In this document: in pieces, positions 36,295 to 46,103 of the stretch
How the letters are laid out: each line of letters begins with the position of its first letter
Numbering within the stretch: the first letter of the stretch is position 1
Assembly (NCBI GenBank): GCA_020328155.1
Contig: JAIXMX010000004.1
Coordinates: 1 to 64,000, forward strand
DNA: 64,000 nucleotides
DNA from: Candidatus Endomicrobiellum agilis
Lineage (GTDB): Bacteria > Elusimicrobiota > Endomicrobiia > Endomicrobiales > Endomicrobiaceae
Direction: 5' to 3'
Notes under the pieces: generated by a model
Told to the model about the DNA's origin: nothing
Databases searched by the model: none
What the model saw: the letters and a program-made list of their open reading frames with translations, nothing else
Program-made: the position numbers and the translations under genes

Positions 36295-38604
36295 ATGTCA
36301 TTTGACAAAAAAGAAAAATTGATTTCAGATGACAAGAAAGAAAAATTAATTTTAGAAAATAAAGCTAATTTTGGGAAAAATGCACTTACTGTTCTTCAAA
36401 AAAGGTATTTGAAGAAAGATGAAAATGGTAACGTGGTTGAAAAACCTGAAGATTTATTTTATAGAGTTGCCGAAAATATTGCCCATGCAGACAAAATTTA
36501 TGATAAAAATGCAGATGTGGGTGCATTGATAAGAGAGTTTTACCTTGTAATGTCTTCTTGCGATTTTTTGCCCAATTCGCCTACTTTAATGAATGCAGGC
36601 AGACACTTACAGCAGCTTTCAGCCTGTTTTGTCCTGCCGATAGATGATTCGATAGATTCGATTTTTGAAACGTTGAAAAATACTGCTCTTATACATAAAT
36701 CTGGCGGTGGCACAGGCTTCTCATTTTCTAAACTGCGACCTAAAAAGGATATGGTAAAAACCACGAACGGTATTTCTTCGGGACCTGTATCTTTTATGCA
36801 GGTTTTCAATGCCGCTACAGAAGCTATTAAACAGGGTGGCACAAGACGAGGGGCAAATATGGGGATATTGAGAATAGATCATCCCGATATTCTGGATTTT
36901 GTAGCCTGCAAAGATAAAAGCGATAGTTTAAATAACTTTAATATATCCGTTGCAGTTACGGAAGAGTTTATGGATGCTTTGGAAAATAGGAAAAGTTATA
37001 ATCTTTACAATCCGCGAAATGGCGCGATAACAGGTAAACTGGACGCAAATGAAGTTTTTAATAAGATGGTCAATCAGGCATGGAAAAACGGAGAACCAGG
37101 TATAGTTTTTATTGACAGAATAAACTATAAAAACCCTACTCCTGCGATAGGTCAAATAGAATCTACAAATCCCTGCGGAGAACAGCCGCTTCTTCCTTAT
37201 GAATCCTGTAATTTGGGTTCGATAAATCTTGGACACTTTATAAAATCCGGTGATATCGACTGGGATAAACTCGAAAAAACAGTAAAAACTGCTGTTCATT
37301 TTCTTGACAATGTTATAGATATGAATAGTTATCCTATAGAAGAAATTGGCAAGATTACCCGCTCTAACAGAAAAATAGGACTTGGAGTTATGGGTTGGGC
37401 AGATTTGCTTTTGTATTTAGGCATGCCTTACGGGTCTAACGATTCTTTAATGCTTGCTGAAAAACTTATGAGTTTTATTCAGTCAAAATCCCACGAAACT
37501 TCCAAGGAGATTGCATTTAAAAGAGGAGCTTTCCCGAACTTTAAACAAAGTATATACGCAAATGAAGATCCTGTAAGAAATGCAACGACGACTACAATTG
37601 CTCCAACTGGAACAATCGGTATAATAGCTTCGGCTTCCGGCGGCATTGAGCCGATATTTGCGCTTGTTTATAAAAGAACTCAATGTCTTGACAATGAAGA
37701 TATGTATGAAGTGAATCCGTACTTTGAGAAACTTGCGAAAGAAAATGGTTTTTATTCGGTGAAGCTTATGGCTAAAATAGCGGAAAAAGGGAGTGTCCGC
37801 GGGCTTAAAGAAGTTCCTGAAAAAATTAGGAAAATTTTTGTGACTTCGTATGATATTACTCCGAAAGACCATATAAAAATGCAGGCAGCTTTCCAGAAAT
37901 TTACGGATAATGCCGTGTCAAAGACTGTGAATTTTCCTAGCTCAGCCACAAAAGAAGATGTAAAGGAAGCTTATATTTGTTCATATAAAACCGGATGTAA
38001 GGGAGTAACTGTTTACCGCGATGGAAGCAGAGACGTACAGGTATTAAATCTTGCGAATAAAAAATTGCATGAGAATAAGCCGAGACCTCGCCCTAAGAAG
38101 ACAACCGGTTTTACATTCCTTATGCATACCGGCTGCGGTAAAATGTATGTTACTGTAAATGAAGATGACGGAGGAATATGCGAAGTGTTTACGCAACTTG
38201 GTAAATCTGGAGGATGTACTTCGTCGCAGTCTGAAGCGATAAGTCGTTTGATTTCTTTGGCTTTGCGTTCAGGCGTTAATCAAAATGAAATTATAAAACA
38301 ATTAAAAGGCATAAGATGTCCTTCGCCGACTCTCACGGAAGGCGGAGCGATTTTATCGTGTGCAGATGCTATTGCGAGAGCTTTAGAAGCGTATAACAAA
38401 GAAAAAATATTACCTGCGCTTTTTGCGAGAGATATGCCCATTGCGGAACCTTATACGTCAGAAGATATAAAAGAACACTGTACCTCCGATCCAAGTGGTA
38501 ATTTGTCAGGTGCATGCCCTCAGTGTCCGGAATGTGGCGAGATGTTGATTTTTGCTGAAGGTTGTGTTATTTGCCGTGAATGCGGGTACTCTAAGTGCTT
38601 TTAG
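36295..38604 (+). CDS. nrdJ: Adenosylcobalamin-dependent (class II) ribonucleotide reductase
   Basis: Reduces ribonucleotides to deoxyribonucleotides using a radical made from adenosylcobalamin. It is 769 residues. LSACFVLPIDDSID has the first redox Cys, GGGTGFSFSKLRP follows, NPCGEQPLLPYESCNLGSINL (about residue 290) has the catalytic N-C-G-E set, and PTGTIGIIASASGGIEP (about 435) is typical. The C-terminal third has a TSCPD-type region and a cysteine tail, CPQCPECGE ... CRECGYSKC. No nrdA/B or nrdD is in the window. It should depend on the B12 salvage cluster at 54.3-59.5 kb. Confidence 0.95.
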   Translation: MSFDKKEKLISDDKKEKLILENKANFGKNALTVLQKRYLKKDENGNVVEKPEDLFYRVAENIAHADKIYDKNADVGALIREFYLVMSSCDFLPNSPTLMNAGRHLQQLSACFVLPIDDSIDSIFETLKNTALIHKSGGGTGFSFSKLRPKKDMVKTTNGISSGPVSFMQVFNAATEAIKQGGTRRGANMGILRIDHPDILDFVACKDKSDSLNNFNISVAVTEEFMDALENRKSYNLYNPRNGAITGKLDANEVFNKMVNQAWKNGEPGIVFIDRINYKNPTPAIGQIESTNPCGEQPLLPYESCNLGSINLGHFIKSGDIDWDKLEKTVKTAVHFLDNVIDMNSYPIEEIGKITRSNRKIGLGVMGWADLLLYLGMPYGSNDSLMLAEKLMSFIQSKSHETSKEIAFKRGAFPNFKQSIYANEDPVRNATTTTIAPTGTIGIIASASGGIEPIFALVYKRTQCLDNEDMYEVNPYFEKLAKENGFYSVKLMAKIAEKGSVRGLKEVPEKIRKIFVTSYDITPKDHIKMQAAFQKFTDNAVSKTVNFPSSATKEDVKEAYICSYKTGCKGVTVYRDGSRDVQVLNLANKKLHENKPRPRPKKTTGFTFLMHTGCGKMYVTVNEDDGGICEVFTQLGKSGGCTSSQSEAISRLISLALRSGVNQNEIIKQLKGIRCPSPTLTEGGAILSCADAIARALEAYNKEKILPALFARDMPIAEPYTSEDIKEHCTSDPSGNLSGACPQCPECGEMLIFAEGCVICRECGYSKCF

Positions 38605-38760
38605 TTCTTTAATTTAGATTTTGAGTTTATGATAATATTATCTATTTGTCTTATAGTATTTATTTGAAAAGTAAGTGCAAATATTTTTGTTAAAGATTAA
38701 AAGCAATTTTTACAGATGGTGAAAAATAAATAATTAGATTTTGTTATTATAAATATAAAA

Positions 38761-39350
38761 TTGATTGACAACAAGTACAAGCAAGCTTTGGCATACTATG
38801 CTCTTTTCCAGTCGTCTATTATTAAAAGACCATATAATTTAATTTACTCCATAGAAAAAAATCTTTACGTGAAGAATGCAGATGTTAAAAGAAGTTTTGG
38901 AAATAAAACTACTTGGGATGCACTATTTGATTTCTATTTAAAAAAATTTTATTCAAGAGGGTGATAAAGCTATATTTTCAAATAGTTAGAGTAATGTTGT
39001 TAATAACCCTGATGTCTTTAACTTAGAATTAAATGCCGATCCCTAGTTTATATTGACACTCCTTATGTTTCATCAAAATTTTTAGAGGGAATAGCTATGA
39101 TCAATGGGAAAATTTAGATGAAAAACGTATGATGTAGTGAGAAGATATGCAGAACGCTTTTGGTGCAATTTTTAGGAAATTCAAGAAGTCAATTAGAGTT
39201 CTTTCTTATTGGGACGATGGAATTCCAACGATTAATAATCTGATACAAATGTTGTCAAAATACAAAAGAAAAATAAGAGTTAATAAACTAGATTATAAAT
39301 ATGTTTTAAGCAATAGATTTTTAAAAGAAGTTTTGATCATTGCTCAATAA
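38761..39350 (+). pseudogene. Broken DNA adenine methylase (D12-like, DTPY motif)
   Basis: An N-terminal open frame (38761-38964) contains LFQSSIIKRPYNLIYS and KNADVKRSFGNKTTWD. The middle is broken, with EGDKAIFSN and NPDVFNLELNADP before a stop and, in the next register, SLVYIDTPYVSSKFLEGI at about 39040, the catalytic motif IV (DTPY for DPPY). The C-terminal frame (39147-39350) contains KSIRVLSYWDDGIPTINNLI and DYKYVLSNRFLKEVLIIA, matching the last third of this methylase group. At least two frame breaks and a stop. Intact members methylate adenine in R-M systems. Confidence 0.75.
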
Positions 39351-39424
39351 AAGGATGTCAATTTTAAAATAGTTCGTGCGTTGGTGGTATAAAAAACATT
39401 TTTGTAAGGAATGTTAGTAACGAT

Positions 39425-39803
39425 ATGACAGAAGAAGAATTTTTAAAATTCATTAATTCAACTATAGATAGATTAACAACTACATAAAGATATTTCGGTT
39501 AAATGTGGTGCGTGTAAGGATATGATTGATTTGTATGATGAGATAATATCTTATTGTTCTCAAATAAAAGATGCAATATCGAATGTAAAAGCGACAATTA
39601 AGATTAATTATTTAAATCAGTTCCATAGCGATATTAATCAAATTTTAGTTATTTTTCCGTATATAAATCAGCAAAGTTTGGGTTTTATTCAAGGCGATAA
39701 GAAGAAAATAAAACAACAAATAGAAAGTAATGCTAAATGCTTATTGGAACGATTAAAATTATTACAATTTAATCTTGATTTTTTTAAAAAGCTCAATTTT
39801 TAG
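39425..39803 (+). pseudogene. Frameshifted gene of unknown function in R-M island
   Basis: MTEEEFLKFINSTIDRLTTT runs from 39425 to a stop at 39485; one base of register shift joins it to KDISVKCGACKDMIDLYDEII and on to 39803, about 126 residues in all. The product is helical with no motif I recognise. Its position between a broken methylase and a broken ATPase suggests a defence accessory gene. The 3' end abuts the ATPase relic. Confidence 0.45.
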
Positions 39804-40902
39804 CAAAAATATTGCGGCAGTTGGAGCTAATGGCAGCGGTAAAACAACTCTTTCTAACTATGCAAAACGATATTTATCAAATACTGGAATTGTTATTTCA
39901 GTTCAAAAGATTCTATTAATGCCCACTTTTGATGCAATTTCTAGTATTGGTAGCACTTCTAAAAAATTGTAACAATCACAAAAATAAGATAAGCCATTTA
40001 AAAAAAACTTTTTCTGCAAATGAAAATATTATGTCTATACGTTATGTTTATGATGAATGTGCGATATTACTTGGCGATTTTCTTGCAGAAAGAAATGTGG
40101 CAAGAAATAAATTTTGTGATAGTATTCAAAAGGGAATTAAAGATAATGAGCCACCTCAGACCAATTTAGATAATGTGATGGAAATATGGAATTCTTTAAT
40201 CACACATAGAGTTCTTGAAGTTTATGGTGGCATCACTTTTACCTTGAAAATGAATTCTGGCGTTAATTATCCAACATACCAAATGAGTGATGTTGAGAAA
40301 GAAAAGATTGCATTTTTATTTACTTAACTCATGATTTAGATTTTGTAATAAGCAGAACATTCGCAAAAAAAGTTTGGATAAAGTCTTTTAATTTTCCTGA
40401 TAAATGAGTAACGGAAGATATTCCGTAAAATGAACTGCCGGAAGCATTGTTGCTTAGATTACTTGGCAGTAGAAAAAATAATTTATTTTGCGGAGGACAA
40501 AAAGGTAGTGTCGATGAGAAAATATATAATACTTTACTTCCTGGTTTTACAATAACTCCTGTCGAATTTTGCTTTAATGTTATCAGCTATACAAAAGTTT
40601 TTAATAAAGTCTCTAATTTAATTATGAAGGTTTTGGGTTTAATTGATTCAGATTATCACGAAACCGATAGATTAGAAAAGTTAAAATCAGATAATGTATT
40701 TTCATTTTCAACGTCCGAACCTGAAAATCTTTTTCTTGACGAATCGTTTTTAGATTTCTTGACGAAAAAATTATTAGTACATAATAAAAATGTTGTGCAA
40801 AATATTAAAGTTAAAGTTATGTCACAGCTAAGAAAAAATATGGAGTTACGAATATCTAATTATGTATCAATGAAAATTAATTATTATTTTACCTACATTT
40901 AA
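39775..40902 (+). pseudogene. Broken ATPase-DUF4435 (PARIS-like) gene
   Basis: The first frame has a Walker A, IAAVGANGSGKTTLSNY. The second (39929-40327) ends in YQMSDVEKEKIAFLF, like the signature YxMSDGEKVALYL. A third piece, YLTHDLDFVISRTFAKKVW, is the D-loop/H-region, but the Walker B segment that should lie between is missing, so there is an internal deletion. The last frame (40447-40902) is a DUF4435/Toprim-like domain: NLFCGGQKGS (usually LFVEGxxDS, so the acidic residue is now Gly), GLIDSDYH and SEPENLFLDE. ATPase plus DUF4435 is the architecture of AriA plus AriB of the PARIS anti-phage system. It is clearly dead. Confidence 0.65.
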
Positions 40903-40909
40903 TAAAAGG

Positions 40910-41735
40910 GAATATATATATAAAGATGTAGAGGATAATTATGACAAATTTACAAAAGAAATAGGAATTTCTGATTGAGTTAATCAGCGAAAAATTGAAT
41001 TAGAAAAAATAATAAAAGACAAAGATATAAAAAACTATACAACTTATATTTACGTCCCTGCCGTATTATAATGCCAGAATGTATTCTGATTATACGTCTT
41101 ATGATAGTTACTTAGAGAAAATGTGTAGTATTTTAAAACAGTGTAACCGTATATTGGAAGACGGACGTTTTATTATTATAAATGTTTCTCCAGTTATTAC
41201 AAAAAGACCCGGACGAGAATTTGAAAGCATTAGATATCCAATTCATTTTGATTTTCATAAAATTTTGGAAAACGCAGGTTTTTATTTCATAGATAAAATT
41301 ATATGGATTAAACCTGAATGTACGGTTCCAAATAGAGTCGCAGGTTATTTACAGACAGGAATGCCTTTGTCATACAAGCCTAATTGCATTACTGAAAGTT
41401 TATTAGTTTATAGGAAAAAAACGTCTTTTTTACTTGATAAAAATATAAAACTTTATTCAAGAACATTGGCAAATTCTATTGAAAAGACGGATACATCAAA
41501 TTGTTGGCATATATCTCCCAAGGCGGATAAAAAGCATCCCGCTGTTTTTCCTGAAGAATTATGTGAGAAAGTTTTAAAGTATTATTCTTTCAAGGGAGAT
41601 ATTGTTTTGGATCCTTTTGCAGGCTCTGGGACTTTTGGAAAAGTGTCGAAAAAAATGAAAATGGTTCCTGTGCTATGTGAAATTAATAAAGAGTATATAA
41701 AAAAACTTGAAGAGGAAGATTATGACGACCTTTGA
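40910..41735 (+). pseudogene. Broken DNA methyltransferase, SPPY-type (m4C-like)
   Basis: The frame from about 41033 reads TIQLIFTSLPYYNARMYSDYTSYDSYLEKM: motif IV of m4C-type enzymes is TSPPYYNAR, so the first Pro has become Leu. Before 41030 a frameshift joins KDKDIK and earlier pieces. The body is open to 41735, with IIWIKPECTVPN and motif I DPFAGSGTFGKV near the end (beta-class order). The visible ORF has its first ATG after the catalytic motif, so it cannot make an active enzyme. It overlaps the endonuclease gene by 14 bases. Confidence 0.75.
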
Positions 41736-42591
41736 AAAAGAAGTCATTGAAGATACTGTGAATAAATTGATTCAAGGCAATGATTATCGTAATGGAGTAG
41801 TAAATGCAATTAATATATTTTTCCTGGATTTTGCTATAGATTTTTTTAAGAAAATAATCAGTGCAAAGATTAAAGAGAAAAATATTAACTTAGCTTGGTA
41901 TAAAAAATATTTTATTGACTCAGATACTATTTCTTCCGATGATAAAGCAATATTTGCTGGTATGAATAAGAAAACGATTACTAACATATACGGAAGCGCA
42001 ACAAAGAAAATTGTTATAGATGTTGCTAATGCAAATTTTGAATATTTAACATGACTTATTTCTTTATTAGAAAAGGATGGTGAGTCAGAAGCAAACCTTA
42101 GTATAGAAATAAGTTATAAAGAAGTTTTAGTTAAACTGTCATTGACAGAAAGTTTGCTTGTTATAAATGCATTAGCTGCGAAAAAGATAGCAATGATGGG
42201 TGGGGCATGGAGTTCGATAGGTAAAAAAGTTGAAAAACCTTTATTGTTAAAACTATGTGAATTATGCGGAGTGCCAAAAAAATATATTGATGGTTCAATA
42301 TTTAAAAAAGACGGGACTTTGAATTTTGATAGGGAAGTTGATTTTAAACTTTGTAATAAAACTGGGAAAGAATATAGAGTGGAAGTTAAACTTATGGGTA
42401 AAGGAAATCCTGAAAGTGCGGATGTGATATACGCCAGAGATACTGATATATTTGTTGCGGATACTTTAAGTAAACAAAATAAGAATCAATTAAAATCTGA
42501 AGATATAAAATACGTTGAAATGAAAGACAATCCACATTGTGTCGATAACTTTAAAGTTTTATTGAAGGAATTAAATATTCCTTGTAAATAA
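41722..42591 (+). pseudogene. Type II restriction endonuclease gene interrupted by in-frame TGA
   Basis: The ATG at 41722 opens a frame that stops at a TGA at 42052-42054, yet continues in the same frame, fully open, to 42591. The downstream part holds the conserved core: GGAWSSIGKKVEKPLLLKLC, FDREVDFKL and YRVEVKLMGKGNPESADVIYARD, a PD-(D/E)XK arrangement (E..D ... EVK) reminiscent of CfrBI-like endonucleases that pair with m4C methylases. A single TGG-to-TGA change (Trp lost) would explain it. UGA is a stop elsewhere in the window, so this is probably inactive. Confidence 0.7.
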
Positions 42592-42706
42592 GGAAAGCAA
42601 ATAAAATAAATGTCAATTATTGATGATCTACAAGTTCAGACTGATGACCTTTGTCTTATTGTTATTCTGAACCTGTTTTAATAATGCTTACATGAAAGGT
42701 AATAAG

Positions 42707-43279
42707 ATGGTAAAAAATGATAGGTGGATAAAGAAGCTGTCTCTTGAATATAAAATGATAGAGCCGTTTGAGATTAGACAAATCAGAGATGGAAAGATTT
42801 CTTATGGCACGTCTTCTTACGGGTATGATATGCGACTTTCAAATGAGTTTATGGTTATGAAAGCTTATTTGGGAAGAAATCAACATAAAGATTTTGTTTT
42901 AGATCCTAAGAAAGCGAGCGACAATTTATTTGAAACCGTAATAGTTGAAGATTACATAGAAATCCCTCCGAATTCTGTAATTTTAGGTAAAACAATAGAA
43001 TATTTTAGAATTCCGAGAGATATTATAACGATTGCGTTCGGCAAATCAACTTATGCAAGATGCGGAATTTTTGTAAATATCACTCCGTTTGAACCCGAGT
43101 GGGAGGGATATGTTACTCTTTCAATATCAAATACGACATCACTCCCGGCAAAAGTTTATGCAAATGAAGGAATAGCGCAAATTCTATTTTTAGGGGTAAG
43201 TGAAACTTGTGAAATCTCTTATGCAGACAAAAGAGGGAAATATCAGAAACAAAAAATTATAACTTCTGCAAAAATTTGA
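42707..43279 (+). CDS. dcd: dCTP deaminase
   Basis: Deaminates dCTP to dUTP (some family members also hydrolyse dUTP). I use the ATG at 42707 because AAAGG lies about 8 bases upstream; the ATG at 42692 has no ribosome site. This gives 190 residues. SSYGYDMRLSNEF near residue 33, GKSTYARCGIFVNITPFEPEWEG near 110 with the catalytic Glu, and ISNTTSLPAKVYANEGIAQILF are all typical. With nrdJ it supplies pyrimidine deoxynucleotides; it is the first intact gene after the R-M graveyard. Confidence 0.93.
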   Translation: MVKNDRWIKKLSLEYKMIEPFEIRQIRDGKISYGTSSYGYDMRLSNEFMVMKAYLGRNQHKDFVLDPKKASDNLFETVIVEDYIEIPPNSVILGKTIEYFRIPRDIITIAFGKSTYARCGIFVNITPFEPEWEGYVTLSISNTTSLPAKVYANEGIAQILFLGVSETCEISYADKRGKYQKQKIITSAKI

Positions 43280-43321
43280 TACAATGCAAAAAAACAAATA
43301 AAGAAATGGGGAATAGAGAAT

Positions 43322-43681
43322 ATGGTTAAGTTTTTGAAAATGTATTTTTGGGATGCTATCATTAATCATTATATTGATTTTGAGGGTCGCGCCTCTTTAG
43401 TACAATTTTGGTATTTTGTATTAATTAATTTTGTTTTTTGCTTTATTTTACCAATTATTTTTGTAAAAATAATTGGTGTGTTTGATTTTTGTGTGTTAAA
43501 TATTTTGTGGTGGGCATTGTTAATACCATCGATAGCAATAACCACGCGTAGATTGCACGATACTAATCGGAGCGGTTGGTTTCAATTGGTTGGACTTATT
43601 CCCATTATAGGGTGGATTGTATTGATTATTTTGTTAGTTTTAGGACCAGTTAATCCGAATAAATTTGACGAAGGAGTATAA
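43322..43681 (+). CDS. DUF805 family membrane protein
   Basis: 119 residues with four membrane segments. The family hallmarks are present: GRASLVQFWYFVLIN near residue 23, TTRRLHDTNRSGWF near 73, and LVGLIPIIGWIVLIILLVLGPVNPN near the end. DUF805 proteins are of unknown function, though often seen near inhibitors or stress genes. AGAGAA precedes the ATG. guaA follows after 20 bases. Confidence 0.85.
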   Translation: MVKFLKMYFWDAIINHYIDFEGRASLVQFWYFVLINFVFCFILPIIFVKIIGVFDFCVLNILWWALLIPSIAITTRRLHDTNRSGWFQLVGLIPIIGWIVLIILLVLGPVNPNKFDEGV

Positions 43682-43701
43682 AGGTAACATAGGAAAAATA
43701 G

Positions 43702-45231
43702 ATGATTTTAATATTGGATTTTGGTTCGCAGTACACACAGCTGATAGCAAGACGCATAAGGGAAGAAAAAGTATATTGCGAACTGTATCCAGGGAATAAA
43801 CCGATAAAATCTTTTTCCGGATTTGAGGGTTTAAAAGGTATAATTCTTTCGGGTGGTTATGAAAGCGTTTATTCAAAAAATGCTTCTTGGCCTGATCCTA
43901 AAGTGTGGGAACTAGGTATTCCTATTTTGGGAATATGTTACGGTATGCAACTTATAGCGGAACATCTTGGTGGGAAAGTTGCTCCGTCAAAATGTAGGGA
44001 GTTCGGTCTTGCAAGTGTCAATGTAAAATATGACTGCTTTTTATTTAATGGGCTTAGTTCCAAAGAAACTCTGTGGATGAGCCACGGCGACAAACTTTTA
44101 AAAATTCCTAAGGGTTTTAGGGTAATAGCAAAGTCAGATAACTCTCCTTATGCAGCTATAGAAAATGCAGCAAAGAATATATACGGCGTTCAGTTTCATC
44201 CAGAAGTGAAGCATTCTGTTAACGGCAGAAAAATCTTAAAGAATTTTATATTTAAAATCTGCGGTTCAGAACGCGACTGGACTATAAAATCTTATATTGT
44301 GGATGAAGTTAAAAGGGTTCAGGAACAAGTCGGAAAAAGTAAAGTTTTATGCGCCCTGTCAGGCGGAATCGACTCTTCCGTCGCGGCTGTGATGCTCTAT
44401 AAAGCCATAGGGAAACGACTTATCTGCGTCTATGTTGATCACGGACTCCAGAAACTCGGTGAGACTGAAAGGGTACGTAAAGTATTTGGTAAAATATTTG
44501 GTAAAAATCTTATTATAGTCAATGCAAAAAAAATATTTCTGTCAAAACTTAAAAGTGTAACCGAGCCTGAACAAAAGAGAAAAATTATCGGTCATACTTT
44601 TATAGAAATTTTTGACAAAGAAGCAAAAAAATTAAAAGGCATAGATTTTCTTTTGCAGGGGACAATATATCCTGATATCATAGAGAGTATTTCTATAAAA
44701 GGAGCAAAATCACCAATTAAGAGTCATCACAATGTCGGCGGACTTCCTGAAAAAATGAAAATGAAACTTGTTGAACCTCTAAAGTTTTTATTTAAAGACG
44801 AAGTAAGGGTTTTAGGAAGAGAACTCGGCATTCCAGCGGAAATTATAGATAGGCAACCTTTCCCAGGTCCCGGTCTTGCGGTAAGAACATTAGGCGAGAT
44901 AACAGAGGAAAAACTAAATATTTTAAAAGAAGCGGACAACATAGTAACGGAGGAAATAAAAAGGGCGAAACTTTATGAGAAAATATGGCAATCTTTTGCT
45001 GTGATACTGCCCGTTAAAACGGTAGGCGTTATGGGCGATGCCAGAACTTACGAATATGTAATTGCTGTAAGAGCCGTAAATTCTGAAGATGCGATGACGG
45101 CAGATTGGGTAAAACTTCCTTATGAATTACTCGGTAAAATATCTTCGCGTATTATAAACGAGGTTAAAGGCGTCAATAGGGTAGTTTATGATATTTCTAA
45201 TAAACCGCCTGCTACTATCGAATGGGAATAA
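43702..45231 (+). CDS. guaA: GMP synthase (glutamine-hydrolysing)
   Basis: Makes GMP from XMP, glutamine and ATP. It is 509 residues. N-terminal class I amidotransferase with GICYGMQLIAEHLGG (Cys near 77) and QFHPEV near 168; ATP-pyrophosphatase with the P-loop ALSGGIDSSVAA near 220; C-terminal dimerisation domain with RQPFPGPGLAVRTLGEI and the final KPPATIEWE. All motifs are intact. Its stop overlaps the pstS start. Confidence 0.97.
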   Translation: MILILDFGSQYTQLIARRIREEKVYCELYPGNKPIKSFSGFEGLKGIILSGGYESVYSKNASWPDPKVWELGIPILGICYGMQLIAEHLGGKVAPSKCREFGLASVNVKYDCFLFNGLSSKETLWMSHGDKLLKIPKGFRVIAKSDNSPYAAIENAAKNIYGVQFHPEVKHSVNGRKILKNFIFKICGSERDWTIKSYIVDEVKRVQEQVGKSKVLCALSGGIDSSVAAVMLYKAIGKRLICVYVDHGLQKLGETERVRKVFGKIFGKNLIIVNAKKIFLSKLKSVTEPEQKRKIIGHTFIEIFDKEAKKLKGIDFLLQGTIYPDIIESISIKGAKSPIKSHHNVGGLPEKMKMKLVEPLKFLFKDEVRVLGRELGIPAEIIDRQPFPGPGLAVRTLGEITEEKLNILKEADNIVTEEIKRAKLYEKIWQSFAVILPVKTVGVMGDARTYEYVIAVRAVNSEDAMTADWVKLPYELLGKISSRIINEVKGVNRVVYDISNKPPATIEWE

Positions 45232-46103
45232 TGAAAGTCTTTAAGCTAATCGTAGTTTCTCTGGTGTTTGCACTTTTCTTTGCATGTATGGAACCGCAAG
45301 GCAGTGATAGCGGTCACGATGTGTCTATGCAAATCAAAGGTTCTGACACTATTGTAAATCTTATTCAAGAATGGTCAGAAAATTTTATAGAACAAAATCC
45401 GATGTTTAATATAAGTATTACAGGCGGAGGCTCGGGGACCGGTTTTGCATCTTTAATAAACGGAACATGTGATATTGCAATGTCTTCCCGTGAGATAGAA
45501 GAAAAAGAAAGAATTCTTGCAAGAAGTGAAAATGTGGAACCTGTTGAATTTAAAATTGGTCTTGATGGACTTGCGGTGATTGTGAATAAGAACAATCCCG
45601 TAAATAAGCTTACATTAGAGCAACTGCGGGATATTTTTATGTCAAAAGTTACAAATTGGAAAGAGCTTGGAGGGGAAGATAGGAGAATAGTAATTCTTTC
45701 AAGAGAAAGCAATTCAGGGACGCATATGTTTTTTAAAGAGTGCGTCTTAAGAAATAATGATAAAAATAGTAAAAATGAGTTCTCCACTCAGTCACTTATG
45801 ATGTCGTCTTCACAGGCTGTATACGATGAAGTTTATCAGAATCCTAATGCTTTAGGATATGTCGGTATGGGTTTTGTAAATGAAGGAGTGAAATCTGTTT
45901 CAGTGGCGATGAATGCGGAAAACGAATATTTTTGTCCGACGGCTAAAGACATAGTAAGTGGAATGTATCCTATTTCAAGACCGTTGTATCTTTATACAAA
46001 CGGAAAGCCGCAGGGTGTTATAAAAATGTTTATTGATTATGCTTTGTCGACTGCAGGACAAAAAATTGTTTTGAAAGCTAATTTTGTACCTCTCGGAAAT
46101 TGA
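45231..46103 (+). CDS. pstS: Phosphate ABC transporter substrate-binding lipoprotein
   Basis: 290 residues from the ATG at 45231, which overlaps the guaA stop by one base (an ATG at 45222 is also possible). MKVFKLIVVSLVFALFFACM is a lipoprotein signal with FFAC as lipobox. IKGSDTIVNLIQEW, GGGSGTGFASLINGTCDIAMSSREI and SRESNSGTHMFFKE are the phosphate-binding motifs of PstS. The usual order pstS-C-A-B-phoU follows, so this should deliver phosphate to the PstC/PstA permease. Confidence 0.93.
   Translation: MKVFKLIVVSLVFALFFACMEPQGSDSGHDVSMQIKGSDTIVNLIQEWSENFIEQNPMFNISITGGGSGTGFASLINGTCDIAMSSREIEEKERILARSENVEPVEFKIGLDGLAVIVNKNNPVNKLTLEQLRDIFMSKVTNWKELGGEDRRIVILSRESNSGTHMFFKECVLRNNDKNSKNEFSTQSLMMSSSQAVYDEVYQNPNALGYVGMGFVNEGVKSVSVAMNAENEYFCPTAKDIVSGMYPISRPLYLYTNGKPQGVIKMFIDYALSTAGQKIVLKANFVPLGN

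Noticed and set aside
34986-38604. CpXC, SpoVG-like and nrdJ genes as one operon
   Set aside because: The first two overlap, but about 100 bases separate them from nrdJ with no evidence for cotranscription.
42052-42054. TGA in the endonuclease gene as recoding (Trp or selenocysteine)
   Set aside because: UGA ends other genes in the window (for example surE and rimI), no stem-loop typical of a SECIS was seen, and neighbouring genes are dead, so a nonsense mutation is simpler.
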